A stretch of DNA of 64,000 bases from Candidatus Binatia bacterium (GTDB lineage Bacteria; Desulfobacterota; Binatia; UBA12015): positions 62,001 through 126,000 of the forward strand of contig DATCMB010000019.1 of NCBI GenBank assembly GCA_036563615.1, given 5' to 3'. Shown in pieces: positions 1 to 10,026 of the stretch. How positions within the stretch are numbered: the stretch's first letter is position 1; each line of letters starts with the position of its first letter. The translations under genes were made by a program, and so were the position numbers. The notes beneath the pieces are model-generated. The model searched no databases. It was not told where the DNA came from and saw nothing but the letters and a program-made list of their open reading frames with translations.

Positions 1-2
1 AC

Positions 3-1925
3 GGCGGCGACCTCGCCGAGATCGACCTCGCCTCGGTCGAGCACGACGACACGGACGAGGACGAAGAACACGACGACCACGACGACACGCCGCTCGGCGA
101 GACCGTGTCGACCGACGCCGGCGGCGGTCTCGATCCCGCGGTCGCCGCCGCGGCGCGCCGCCTCGGCATCCAGCGCCTCTACCCCGAGCAGGAGCGCGGC
201 ATCCGCGAGACGCTCGCCGGACGCGACGTGCTCATCGTCATGCCCACCGGGTTCGGCAAGAGCGCCTGCTACCAGGTGCCGTCGATGGTGCTGCCGAAGC
301 CGGTGGTGCTCATCTCGCCGCTCCTCTCGCTCCTCAAGGACCAGCACGAGAAGCTCATCAAGTTCGGCGTGCCGACGGTGCGCATCGACGGCACCGTGCG
401 CGGCAAGGCGCGCGCCGAGGCGCTCGAGCGCATCGCGCGCGGCGGCTCGCTGCTGGTGATGACGACGCCCGAGACGCTCGGCTCCGAGGAGATGTACGAG
501 GTGCTGTCGAAGTCCGGCATCTCGCTTGCCGCGATCGACGAGGCGCACTGCATCTCGGAGTGGGGCTTCGACTTCCGCCCGGCCTACCTGCGCCTCGGCG
601 AGGTGCTGCGGAACTTCGGCGCGCCGCCGATGCTCGCGCTGACCGCGACCGCGACCGAGAAGGTGCGCACCGACATCGTGCGCTTCCTCGGCATGCGCTC
701 GCCGGTGATCGTCGCGAGCTCGCCGCACCGCTCGAACCTCGCGTTCGAGGTGCTCGAGTGTCGCGAGGCGGCGCGTCTACGTGCGCTCGCGCGGCTCGCG
801 CAGCGTCTGCGCCGACCGGGCATCATCTACTGCTCGACGACGCGCGACGTCGACACGGTCTACACGATCCTCGCGAAGCTCGGCATCCCGGTGCACCGCT
901 ACCACGGCAAGATGGCGGCGGGAGAGCGCTCGGTGCAGCAAGAGATGTTCATGAAGCCGGGGCGCCGCACCGTCATGGTGGCGACCAGCGCGTTCGGCCT
1001 CGGCATCGACAAGCCGGACATCCGCTACGTCGTGCACCAGCAGTCGCCGGCGTCGCTCGAGCAGTACGTCCAGGAGGCGGGACGCGCGGGACGCGACGGC
1101 GCGAAGGCGAACTGCATCCTGCTGCACGACGCGTCGGATCGCGCGGTGCACGAGGCGCTGCTGTCGCGCTCGCGACTGCGTCCGGACCAGCTCTACAAGC
1201 TCGGGAGCGCGCTCGCAGCGTGGGCGGCGGAAGGCCGCACGCCGACGATCAACGCGCTCGCGCTGTCGGCGGACCTCGGCGAGCGCCCGACCAACGCGCT
1301 GCTCGCGACGCTCGAGGAAGCGAACATCGTGCGCATCGCCGAGGACCTGACGGTGCACCCGACGGTGCCGCCCGAGGAGGTCGAGGAGCGCACCCGCAGC
1401 CTCGCCGGGCAGTTCGCCAACATGCGCACGCAGGACGCACGCCGTCTCGACTCGGTCGACGACTACGCGCGGAGCACCGAGTGCCGCGCGGTCTATCTGC
1501 GGCGCTACTTCGGCGAGGACAACGGCACGCCGTGCGGGCTGTGCGACATCTGCCGCGGTCGTCCGGAGCGTCCGTCGACCTTCTGGTCGCCGGTCGCGTC
1601 GCCGAAGCGCATGAACAAGAAGCGTCGGCGCCGTGGACGCGGTGGTCAGCAGCAGCAGAAGCGCCGGCGCGGACGCGGCAATCGCCAGGGACCGCAGCCG
1701 CAGCCGATGCAGGCGCGCGGCGGTGCGCCCGGCGGACAGCAGCCGCAGCAGCGTCCGCAGAACGCGCAGGGCGGCGGTCCGCAGCCACAGCTCGATGCCA
1801 ACGGACAGCCGCGGCGTGGGCGCCGACGTCGGCGTCGCGGACGCCGCGGTCGTCGCGGACGGCCGAACCCGGCAGCCGCGCCGCCGTCGTCGCCGCCGCC
1901 ACCGCCGCCGGCCGGCGGGAGCTGA
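3..1925 (+). CDS. recQ: RecQ-family ATP-dependent DNA helicase, 5' end outside window
   Basis: This is a superfamily 2 helicase of the RecQ type, which unwinds DNA 3' to 5' during recombination and fork repair. Counting from the GTG at 105, the Walker A (TGFGKS) lies at about residues 48-53, DEAH at 145-148, the TATAT motif III near 182, and the motif VI arginine-finger segment (QEAGRAGRDG) near 325. A four-cysteine zinc site (C, then CGLCDIC) follows a short winged-helix-like stretch, and I see no HRDC domain. The last 100 or so residues are low-complexity Arg/Gly/Gln/Pro, a likely nucleic-acid-binding tail. The frame stays open to the left edge through an acidic Asp/Glu/His-rich segment, so the true start may lie upstream; GTG 105 is the internal alternative. 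RecQ identity is firm, the start is not. Confidence 0.9.
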   Translation, partial: GGDLAEIDLASVEHDDTDEDEEHDDHDDTPLGETVSTDAGGGLDPAVAAAARRLGIQRLYPEQERGIRETLAGRDVLIVMPTGFGKSACYQVPSMVLPKPVVLISPLLSLLKDQHEKLIKFGVPTVRIDGTVRGKARAEALERIARGGSLLVMTTPETLGSEEMYEVLSKSGISLAAIDEAHCISEWGFDFRPAYLRLGEVLRNFGAPPMLALTATATEKVRTDIVRFLGMRSPVIVASSPHRSNLAFEVLECREAARLRALARLAQRLRRPGIIYCSTTRDVDTVYTILAKLGIPVHRYHGKMAAGERSVQQEMFMKPGRRTVMVATSAFGLGIDKPDIRYVVHQQSPASLEQYVQEAGRAGRDGAKANCILLHDASDRAVHEALLSRSRLRPDQLYKLGSALAAWAAEGRTPTINALALSADLGERPTNALLATLEEANIVRIAEDLTVHPTVPPEEVEERTRSLAGQFANMRTQDARRLDSVDDYARSTECRAVYLRRYFGEDNGTPCGLCDICRGRPERPSTFWSPVASPKRMNKKRRRRGRGGQQQQKRRRGRGNRQGPQPQPMQARGGAPGGQQPQQRPQNAQGGGPQPQLDANGQPRRGRRRRRRGRRGRRGRPNPAAAPPSSPPPPPPAGGS

Positions 1926-1992
1926 GCGGGCTCGACGCCGAAGACCGCAGCGACGCTTGCTCCGGCTCGGCGCGAGTGAGATTGCCCTTCGC

Positions 1993-2334
1993 GTGCGACG
2001 CTCGTCGAGCAGCGGTCGTGTCGCGCTGGCGGCGCTGATGCTGGCCTGCATCGTGGGCGCGGGGGACGCGTGGGCGGGGACGCTCCGCTGCGGAAACCGC
2101 CTCGTCCGCGAGGGCGATTCCATCGAGGAGGTGCACCGTCGCTGCGGCGATCCGACGTTCCGCACCTTCTCGACCGAGCTGATCTCGTTCGAGACCGCCT
2201 CGGGGCTCGTGGTCACCAAGACCGTGCAGGTCGAGCGCTGGACCTACAACCGCGGGCCGCGCGAGTTCATCCGCTACCTCGTGTTCCGCGACGGTCGCCT
2301 GGCGCGCATCACCGAAGGCGACTACGGCTACTGA
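1993..2334 (+). CDS. Secreted DUF2845-like protein
   Basis: This small exported protein of 113 residues has an N-terminal Arg-rich and hydrophobic signal peptide (cleavage expected after DAWA). The mature part contains a CG...EGDS..EV...CG core, a pattern I associate with DUF2845 proteins, whose function is unknown. Two cysteines (LRCG and RRCG) could form a disulfide in the periplasm. I chose the GTG at 1993 because it gives a complete signal peptide; ATG 2038 would leave only part of it. It lies 67 bases after the helicase gene on the same strand and may be read through from it. The family name comes from remembered pattern only. Confidence 0.7.
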   Translation: MRRSSSSGRVALAALMLACIVGAGDAWAGTLRCGNRLVREGDSIEEVHRRCGDPTFRTFSTELISFETASGLVVTKTVQVERWTYNRGPREFIRYLVFRDGRLARITEGDYGY

Positions 2335-2418
2335 GCGCGTGCGCCAGGCACGGCCACCGGCGCACACGTAGTATCCCCGCATTGACCCTGCGAAAGACGC
2401 GCTGGTAGCGCTCGGCAG

Positions 2419-3063
2419 ATGTTTCGCTTCGTGGTTCTGGGGTTGCTGCAGCAGAGCGGCCCGGGTCACGGCTACGCGTTGATGAAGCGCTACCGCGACC
2501 GCGCGGGCGTGCAGATCAGCACGGGCAACTTCTACCGCGAGCTCCAGCGGCTCATGTCGAGCGGCTTCGTGGGCTTCGCTGCGCGCGAGCCCGACGCCGA
2601 CGCACGCCGCGCGCCGTACGAGATCCTCGACCAGGGACGCGATGCGCTCGTGCAGTGGATCGGCACGCCGGTCGCGCCCGCGGAGGCCGGCGAGGATCCG
2701 ATCTCGTCGCGCGCGATGTTCCTCGACTGCGTGCCGCACGACGCCGCGCTCGCGCTGATCGACGACTGGAAGGACGCGCTCGAGACGACGCGCGCGGTCC
2801 TGCAACGCGAGCACGACGAAGCGTGTCGCAAGAGCGCGCAGAGCGAAGGCTTCACGATCCTGCCGCAGCTCCTCGCGCGACGTCTCGCGCACGTGACGAG
2901 CGATCTCGCCTTCCTCGATCAGGTGCGCGCCGTCGTCGACGAGTGGCACCAGCGAGGGGCCAGCGAGACGCGCGACGGTGGGACGTCGTCGGATCGCCGC
3001 GATCGGGGGGCACCTCGTCAAACAGCGGCGCGCGCCGGCGGCGGCTCGTCGCAGCAGCGCTGA
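2419..3063 (+). CDS. PadR-family transcriptional regulator
   Basis: This 214-residue protein begins with a PadR winged-helix domain (about residues 1-85): LGLL, GHGYALMKR, a Gly-Asn-Phe-Tyr turn and an RELQRL recognition helix. A helical C-terminal region of the Vir_act_alpha_C kind runs to about residue 180. PadR proteins are usually repressors that respond to phenolic or other small molecules. The last 30 residues are Arg/Gly/Ser-rich and probably disordered. The ATG at 2419 places the winged helix at the extreme N-terminus, as is normal for the family. The nearest candidate target on the same strand is itself; the next gene is convergent. The ligand is unknown. Confidence 0.82.
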   Translation: MFRFVVLGLLQQSGPGHGYALMKRYRDRAGVQISTGNFYRELQRLMSSGFVGFAAREPDADARRAPYEILDQGRDALVQWIGTPVAPAEAGEDPISSRAMFLDCVPHDAALALIDDWKDALETTRAVLQREHDEACRKSAQSEGFTILPQLLARRLAHVTSDLAFLDQVRAVVDEWHQRGASETRDGGTSSDRRDRGAPRQTAARAGGGSSQQR

Positions 3064-3147
3064 GCCGATCTCGGAGCGCTCCGCTCGAGAAGACGACCGC
3101 GAGGGCCTCGTCGACGAGCGTCGCGTCGTTGATTGACGTGGCGAGCG

Positions 3148-4545
3148 TCACGCCGCGCTGCGCGCGCGCTTCGACTCGATCAGCTTGAGCTTGCCCGCGG
3201 GCCCGCGGTCGCGCGTCAGCGTGGCGACGGTCTCGACCTCGATCTTCGGCACCGCGACGCCGAGCTCGGCGAGCTTGCCGCCGAGGGTCGCGTGCACGCG
3301 TGCTGCGACCTGCGCCGGGTCCGCGCCCTCGCTCGGGACGACGCGCACGCGCAGCGCGTCGTCGTGCACGAGCTGGTATTGACGCACATCGGAGAGTCCC
3401 GCGAACGGGCTGCGGATGGCGAGCGGGTGCACCGCGACGTCGCGACCGTCGCGTCCCGGCAGCATCAGGATGTCGTCGCTGCGCCCCTCGATCGCGACGA
3501 TGCGCCGCGTGCCGCGTCCGCACGCGCACGGCCGGCCGTCGAGCACGACGATGTCCGAGAGCTCGTAGCGGATCAGCGGCTGCGTGCCGTTGAACAGATT
3601 GGTGATCAGCACGCGCGCGCCCGGCTGTCCGTCGGGCACCGGCTCGCCGCGTTCGTCGACGTTCTCGAGCAGCACCAGGTCCTCGAAGACGTGCCGTCCC
3701 TGGTGCTGCTCGCAGTCGATCCCGACGACGCCGCTCTCGGTCGATGCGTAGACGTCGAACGGCGTCACGCCCCAGGCCGCGCGGATGCGCCGCGCCATCT
3801 CCGGCGTGCACACCTCGCTCGAGACGATGATGGAGCTCGGCGCGACGTCGAGGCGTCCGGCGATCTGCTCGTCGGCGAGCAGCGCGAGCACGGACGGGTA
3901 GGCGCCGATCAGGTCGGGGCGGAAGGCGGCGAGCGCGTCCGCGAGCTCGCGCAATGGCGAGCGGGCGTCGAGACGCAGCACGCGGTGCAGCCCGACGTCG
4001 GCGCTCATGCCGAAGCGCGCCGTCATGTGCAGCGGGCTCGTCGCGGCGACGTGGCCGATCCGGTAGCGCGGCAGCCGCGGTCGCGCGCCCGCGGTCTGCG
4101 ACGCGCGCAGGAAGCCGCCGAGCGCCGGCGCCCAGTCGGCGCGCGAGTAGACGAAGATGCCGCGCCGTCCCGTCGTGCCGCTGGTCGCCATGACGCGGTA
4201 GTCGCCGAGGTAGAGCTCGTCGCCGCGCGCCTTCGCGAGATGCGCGTCGAGGTCGGCCAGGCGGAGACGCCGATCCGTCACCCAGTCGTCGAAGCGCGCC
4301 ATCAGCGTCTGCTTGTCGACGATCGGCAGGTCGCGCGGGTCGACGGTGCGCGACAGGTCGATGCCGCGAAGGAGATCTGCGTACAGCGGCGAGCGCGCGA
4401 CCGCGTGGCGCACGAGCTCCGTCAAGCGCTCGCGCTGCAGCGCCTCGAGCGTGCGGCGGTCGAGGCGCTCGTGGCGCTGACCCTCGCGGGCCGCGGCGAG
4501 ACCACGCATCACCTCGGCGATGCGCGCCAAGCGCGTGACGCTCAC
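3148..4545 (-). CDS. Phenylacetate-CoA-ligase-like (PaaK family) adenylate-forming enzyme
   Basis: This 465-residue member of the ANL/AMP-forming superfamily resembles phenylacetate-CoA ligase (PaaK) and related capsular adenylyltransferases. It carries the P-loop-like TSGTTGRRG, the YASTE A5-type motif, a YELSDIV segment with a following CACGRG, and a GRSDDIL hinge, in that order. It should activate a carboxylic acid as an acyl-adenylate and perhaps pass it to CoA. The GTG start overlaps the stop of the upstream TetR gene in GTGA, which indicates translational coupling and means the regulator probably controls it. An in-frame extension upstream of the GTG is only the shadow of the TetR gene. 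The substrate is not predictable from sequence. Confidence 0.85.
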   Translation of the reverse strand: MSVTRLARIAEVMRGLAAAREGQRHERLDRRTLEALQRERLTELVRHAVARSPLYADLLRGIDLSRTVDPRDLPIVDKQTLMARFDDWVTDRRLRLADLDAHLAKARGDELYLGDYRVMATSGTTGRRGIFVYSRADWAPALGGFLRASQTAGARPRLPRYRIGHVAATSPLHMTARFGMSADVGLHRVLRLDARSPLRELADALAAFRPDLIGAYPSVLALLADEQIAGRLDVAPSSIIVSSEVCTPEMARRIRAAWGVTPFDVYASTESGVVGIDCEQHQGRHVFEDLVLLENVDERGEPVPDGQPGARVLITNLFNGTQPLIRYELSDIVVLDGRPCACGRGTRRIVAIEGRSDDILMLPGRDGRDVAVHPLAIRSPFAGLSDVRQYQLVHDDALRVRVVPSEGADPAQVAARVHATLGGKLAELGVAVPKIEVETVATLTRDRGPAGKLKLIESKRARSAA

Positions 4546-5195
4546 CTGCGCGGCTCCTTGCGACGCTTCGCCGCAGCCGACGGCTGCTCGCGCATGCCGC
4601 GCGCGAGCGCCAGGTTGGCGCGCTGGTAGGCCTCGACCCGCGTCGGGTCGAGCAGCACCTCGAGCGCGAAGCCGTTGCCGAGCGCCATGTGCGCGAGCGC
4701 GATCTCTTCGCTCGGCAGCGCGAGCTCGTCGCCGAAAGCCTTTGCGCCCTCCTCGATCGAGCGCGCGATGTTGCGCCGCGTCTCCTCGTGCAGCTTCGCG
4801 AAGCGCTGGCGCAGCTCGTCGTCGCGCGCCGCGTAGGTCCAGAACTCGATCAGCAGCAGCAGCCAGTCGCGATCCTCTTGCAGCACGCGCGTCCAGGACT
4901 CGGCGATCGCGCGCTGCAGGTCTTCGCGACGAGCGCGTCGTGGGATCTTGGCGAAGACGAGCGCGCGCTGCTTCTGGCGCTCCTCGTAGAGCGCCAGGAA
5001 CAGGTCCGCCTTGCTCGCGAAGCGCGAGTACACCGCGCCCTTGGTGAAGCCGGCCTCCGCCGCGACGGCGTCGACCGTCGTGCCGTGGAAGCCGTTGCGC
5101 AGGAAGACGGCGCGTGCGGCGTCGAGCACGCGTCGCCGTGTTTCCTCGGCCGCCTCGGGCCGGGTGAGCCGCTTGGGAAGGGTCGCGAGCGCCAT
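4542..5195 (-). CDS. TetR/AcrR-family transcriptional regulator
   Basis: The N-terminal helix-turn-helix (about residues 12-60) is typical of TetR: ARAVFLRNGFHGTTVDAVAAEAG followed by the TKGAVYSRFASKADLF recognition region. The remaining 150 residues form the helical ligand-binding and dimerisation domain. It is the first gene of a two-gene operon with the CoA-ligase-like enzyme and probably represses it until a substrate or CoA ester binds. The ATG at 5195 was chosen; a TTG at 5204 adds only three residues and lies inside the operator-like repeats. The promoter region holds a striking array of GGTAT/ATACC half-sites, which suggests autoregulation. Confidence 0.88.
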   Translation of the reverse strand: MALATLPKRLTRPEAAEETRRRVLDAARAVFLRNGFHGTTVDAVAAEAGFTKGAVYSRFASKADLFLALYEERQKQRALVFAKIPRRARREDLQRAIAESWTRVLQEDRDWLLLLIEFWTYAARDDELRQRFAKLHEETRRNIARSIEEGAKAFGDELALPSEEIALAHMALGNGFALEVLLDPTRVEAYQRANLALARGMREQPSAAAKRRKEPRR

Positions 5196-5197
5196 CG

Positions 5198-5244
5198 ATA
5201 CCAACGGTATTGGGATACCAAGAGTATGTCAATACGCTCGGTAT
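5198..5244. promoter_or_regulatory. Array of GTAT/ATAC half-sites, likely TetR operators
   Basis: Directly upstream of the TetR start, half-sites alternate in orientation every 8-9 bases: ATACC (5198), GGTAT (5206), ATACC (5215), GTAT (5224), ATAC (5232), GGTAT (5240). They form overlapping inverted repeats, for example GGTAT-TGGG-ATACC at 5206-5219 and GTAT-GTCA-ATAC at 5224-5235. The stretch is AT-richer than its surroundings. Binding by the adjacent TetR is inferred. Confidence 0.6.
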
Positions 5245-5377
5245 CGACCGCGGCGCATGTCGTGCACCCTGCGTCGGGAAAGGCGCGACACTACCGGACG
5301 GGCTTGCAAGGCCGTACGCCTTTGGCGCTCAATGAGACACCGCGCTCGCCCCGCGATCGCACGCGAGCGAACACACG

Positions 5378-7267
<1,890 letters not shown>

Positions 7268-7323
7268 CCGTCGCGCTCGGACGCGAGCTGTCACGCGCGC
7301 GTCCGGACGCTAGAAGGAGCGCC

Positions 7324-8331
7324 GTGCGAGACGCGTCCGGGAGCCTGCCCATCATCGACGTCGCGCCGCTGGTTGCGGGCGACGCGGGAAAGCTCGAGGT
7401 CGCAGCGGCGATCGCGCGCGCCTGCCGCGACGTGGGCTTCTTCTACGTCGTCGGGCACGGCGTCGACGCGACGCTGCAGGACGAGCTGGTCGACGCGAGC
7501 CGTCGCTTCTTCGCGCTGCCGGTCGAGCGCAAGCTCGAGATCGCGATGGAGCGTGGCGGTCGCGCGTGGCGCGGCTACTTCCCGGTCGGCGCCGAGCTCA
7601 CCTCCGGGCGTCCCGACGCGAAGGAAGGGATCTACTTCGGCAGCGAGCTTTCCGCCGACCATCCGCTCGTCAAAGCCGGCACGCCGCTGCACGGCGCCAA
7701 CCTCTGGCCCTCCGACGTGCCCGAGCTGCGCCGCACGGTGCTCGCCTACATGAGCGCGCTGACCGAGCTCGGCCACGCGCTGCTGCGCGGCATCGCGCTC
7801 AGCCTCGAGCTCGACGAGGCGTACTTCGACGAGCGCTACACGCACGACCCGCTGATCCTGTTCCGCATCTTCAACTACCCGGCGCTGCCCGCCGATCAGC
7901 GCGATGCGCAGTGGGGCGTCGGCGAGCACACCGACTACGGCCTGCTCACCATCCTCAAGCAGGACGAGAGCGGTGGGCTCGAGGTCGAGACGCTCGACGG
8001 CTGGCGCGAGGCGCCGCCGATCGAGGGCTCGTTCGTGTGCAACATCGGCGACATGCTCGACCGCATGACGCGCGGCCGCTACCGCTCGACGCCGCATCGC
8101 GTGCGCAACCGCGGCACGCGCGACAGGCTGTCGTTTCCGTTCTTCTTCGATCCCGGCTGGGAGACGGTGGTGCGTCCGATCGAGACCTGCCCCGAGGAGA
8201 CGCCGCGCGACAGACGGCGCTGGGACGGGCTCGATCTGCAGGCGTTCGACGGGACCTACGGCGACTACGTCGTGCGGAAGGTGTCGAAGGTCTTCCCCGG
8301 GCTGCGCGACGCGCTCGGCGCGGCGTCCTGA
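7324..8331 (+). CDS. 2-oxoglutarate/Fe(II)-dependent oxygenase, isopenicillin-N-synthase-like
   Basis: This 335-residue enzyme belongs to the non-haem iron oxygenases related to isopenicillin N synthase and gibberellin oxidases. The DIOX_N segment (IIDVAPL through [10 protein letters not shown]) is at residues 9-45. The iron triad is His202, Asp204 (EHTDYG) and His258 (TPHRV), with the RLSF co-substrate-binding Arg following. It would hydroxylate or cyclise a small molecule in the cytoplasm using O2 and 2-oxoglutarate; the substrate is unknown. The start is a GTG preceded by AAGGAGCGCC, which is a good ribosome-binding site. Its 3' end overlaps the convergent metallopeptidase gene by 67 bases. 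Confidence 0.88.
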   Translation: MRDASGSLPIIDVAPLVAGDAGKLEVAAAIARACRDVGFFYVVGHGVDATLQDELVDASRRFFALPVERKLEIAMERGGRAWRGYFPVGAELTSGRPDAKEGIYFGSELSADHPLVKAGTPLHGANLWPSDVPELRRTVLAYMSALTELGHALLRGIALSLELDEAYFDERYTHDPLILFRIFNYPALPADQRDAQWGVGEHTDYGLLTILKQDESGGLEVETLDGWREAPPIEGSFVCNIGDMLDRMTRGRYRSTPHRVRNRGTRDRLSFPFFFDPGWETVVRPIETCPEETPRDRRRWDGLDLQAFDGTYGDYVVRKVSKVFPGLRDALGAAS

Positions 8332-8927
8332 TCGGAAGGCGACGCGCCCGCGCGCGTCGTCGAGCAGATCGCATCCGCGACGCGCGCGCGCTGCAGCAGC
8401 GTCGTCGGATCGGGTCCCGCCGCGCCGTGCGCGATCGCGTCCGCGAGTCGGCGCAGCATCGTCGGGAGCGCCTCCGCAGGCAGACCGCGCGTCGCGAGCA
8501 GCGTGCAGCCGATCGCGTCGGCGCGCGCCTCCGGTCCGCGACGCGGCTGGTCGCCGGCGAGCGCGGCGGGGACGTCGCTCGCGCCGTCGCCATCGAGCAG
8601 GTGGCCGAGCTCGTGCGCCAGGACCGCGGCGAGCTCGTCGTCGTCGAGCAGGTCGACGAGCGCGCGGCTCACCCGCACGCGACCGTCGGGCCACGACCAC
8701 GCGCCGAGCTCGTCGCGCGACGAGAGCGCGAACGTGAGCCGCTCGCGCGTGCCCTCCGCTGGTGCGAGCGCGCGTCCCAGGCGCTCGAGGCGTGCGACGC
8801 GCACGGCGTCGCGCGCGACCGCATCGGTCGACGCGCCCGCCAGCGGACGCAGCGCGCTGCACGACGGCAGTGCCGACAGGACGAGCAGCAGGATCGCGAT
8901 CCGCGCCACGCCGCGATGGCAAGGCAC
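8265..8927 (-). CDS. M48-like zinc metallopeptidase lipoprotein
   Basis: The 220-residue product has a signal peptide ending in a lipobox (LPSC, Cys23), so it should be a lipid-anchored envelope protein. The catalytic zinc motif HELGH is at residues 105-109 and a plausible third ligand, Glu133 in EARAD, follows at the spacing used by M48-type peptidases. It resembles short periplasmic BepA/LoiP-like proteases but lacks any TPR extension. The last 25 residues are low complexity and overlap the 3' end of the oxygenase gene on the other strand. Substrates are probably misfolded envelope proteins, by family analogy only. Confidence 0.75.
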   Translation of the reverse strand: MPCHRGVARIAILLLVLSALPSCSALRPLAGASTDAVARDAVRVARLERLGRALAPAEGTRERLTFALSSRDELGAWSWPDGRVRVSRALVDLLDDDELAAVLAHELGHLLDGDGASDVPAALAGDQPRRGPEARADAIGCTLLATRGLPAEALPTMLRRLADAIAHGAAGPDPTTLLQRARVADAICSTTRAGASPSDQDAAPSASRSPGKTFDTFRTT

Positions 8928-9082
8928 GTGCCGTCGCGATTTCGCCTGATTTCAGCGGCGCGGAGCCCGTCGAATGCTCAACCGATGAGCAGCTGCCCAT
9001 CGCATAGGCACGCGCGTCAATCGTTGAAATCCGAACCCTTGCCACAACGAGAAAGCATGGACACCATCGAAGTCACTGATGA

Positions 9083-9096
9083 CGCCGCATGCGGCG
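9083..9096. promoter_or_regulatory. 14-bp perfect palindrome upstream of a small secreted-protein gene
   Basis: CGCCGCATGCGGCG is perfectly self-complementary and lies 53 bases before the ATG at 9149, in a leader of about 220 bases without a gene. It could be an operator or form a 5' UTR hairpin; the sequence alone does not decide. Confidence 0.35.
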
Positions 9097-9148
9097 CCTC
9101 GAAGCGAGAACCGACGAAACGAAAGACGACGACGAAAGGACGGACACC

Positions 9149-9412
9149 ATGAAGACCCTGTTCACCACCCTGGCGCTGGCAGCGACGCTCGCGTCGGCGA
9201 CGGCTGCGCTCGCGGCCTCGAAGACCGGGCTGTTCAATCCGCGCAACCAGCACGCCTTCGCGACGCCCGACCGCGGCGCCGCGAAGCCCTACGCGCTGAC
9301 CGGCAGCGAGCGCTCGCAGGTCGCGCGTTCGGAGCGTCGGCAGACGCCGTTCATCCTGCTCAACCGCTCGGTCGGTGCGCGGCCGGTCAGCGATCCGACC
9401 AACACGCACTGA
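9149..9412 (+). CDS. Small secreted protein of unknown function
   Basis: I do not recognise a family. The 87-residue product begins with a textbook Sec signal peptide (MKTLFTTLALAATLASATAALAA, cut expected after ALA), leaving about 64 mature residues that are basic and lack cysteine. The mature part contains TGLFNPRNQHAF and SERRQTPFILLNRS but no recognised motif. The start at 9149 has the Shine-Dalgarno-like GAAAGGA eight bases upstream. An upstream in-frame extension reads through non-coding-looking sequence and was dropped. It is followed by two strong hairpins, so it is probably a monocistronic transcript. Confidence 0.7.
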   Translation: MKTLFTTLALAATLASATAALAASKTGLFNPRNQHAFATPDRGAAKPYALTGSERSQVARSERRQTPFILLNRSVGARPVSDPTNTH

Positions 9413-9425
9413 AGGAGCTCGTCAG

Positions 9426-9457
9426 CCCGGCGGGACGGCGCGCGTCGTCCCGCCGGG
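9426..9457 (+). terminator. Strong GC-rich hairpin after the small secreted-protein gene
   Basis: A perfect 12-bp stem, CCCGGCGGGACG pairing with CGTCCCGCCGGG around an 8-base loop, begins 13 bases after the stop codon. There is no T-run, so it is either a weak intrinsic terminator or a 3' stabilising hairpin. Confidence 0.55.
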
Positions 9458-9523
9458 CGCGGCGGCGACGTCAAGCATCACGTCGCCGCGCGGCGCACGC
9501 GCCGCATCCCGCGTGCAACCGAG

Positions 9524-9547
9524 AACGCCTCGCAACCGCGAGGCGTT
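9524..9547. terminator. Second hairpin, possible bidirectional terminator
   Basis: AACGCCTCGC and GCGAGGCGTT form a perfect 10-bp stem with the tetraloop AACC. It lies between the convergent small secreted-protein gene and the PGPGW-like gene, and is followed on the plus strand by GCTCGTTTC. Confidence 0.5.
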
Positions 9548-9598
9548 GCTCGTTTCGGGCTCGCGGCGAGCTCGGCCTGCTGCTGGAGCGCGCTTCGG

Positions 9599-9970
9599 CT
9601 AGAGCTCGCGCGGCGCGCGCTCGCACGTCTGGCGGCGCTGTACGTCGGCGGAACTCGACGGCGCACCGCCGTACGCGTTTCGCACCCCGGCGTAGGCTTG
9701 CTTGACGTGCTTGAGCCAGCGCCGCGCCCACGAGAACTCGATCGCCAGGATGCCGAGACCGATCGGGATCACGACGAAGGCCGGTCCCGGCGTCACCAGC
9801 AGCACCGCGCCGAGCAGCAGGACGGTCGTGCCGACCACCGCGATCACGATGCGCCGCGCGAGGCGATAGGTCGCGTAGAACGCGGCAGCCCAGCCGTTTC
9901 CCGGCTCGGCGACGGCCACGGGTGCGGCATCGCGCGTACGTTCTTCCGTTGCTTGCTCGATCTCTTGCAC
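9599..9970 (-). CDS. PGPGW-type small membrane protein
   Basis: The 123-residue protein has two adjacent hydrophobic segments (about residues 38-85) around a TPGPAF turn, then AIEFSWARRWLKHVK. This matches the pattern of the PGPGW putative transmembrane family (TPGPGW...E..WA...L), although the last two signature residues here are AF. Function is unknown in the family. The GTG at 9970 was chosen because it lies just after the LLM-oxidoreductase stop (56 bases away, same strand); the long upstream open frame is the shadow of that gene. The C-terminal 35 residues are polar and basic. Confidence 0.65.
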   Translation of the reverse strand: MQEIEQATEERTRDAAPVAVAEPGNGWAAAFYATYRLARRIVIAVVGTTVLLLGAVLLVTPGPAFVVIPIGLGILAIEFSWARRWLKHVKQAYAGVRNAYGGAPSSSADVQRRQTCERAPREL

Positions 9971-10026
9971 GAGTTGCTCGCGATCGTCGTCCGGCGCCGC
10001 GCAAGCTCGGTACGCGGCCTCGGATC

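Noticed and set aside
1249..3021. A 590-residue minus-strand open frame across RecQ, DUF2845-like and PadR
   Set aside because: Spans three well supported plus-strand genes and has no recognisable motif.
4546..5232. N-terminal extension of the CoA-ligase-like gene
   Set aside because: The open frame continues through the TetR gene in another frame; the GTGA overlap gives the proper start.
9426..9547. Hairpins as a CRISPR-like or attC array
   Set aside because: Only two unrelated stems, no repeated spacer structure; terminators are the simpler reading.
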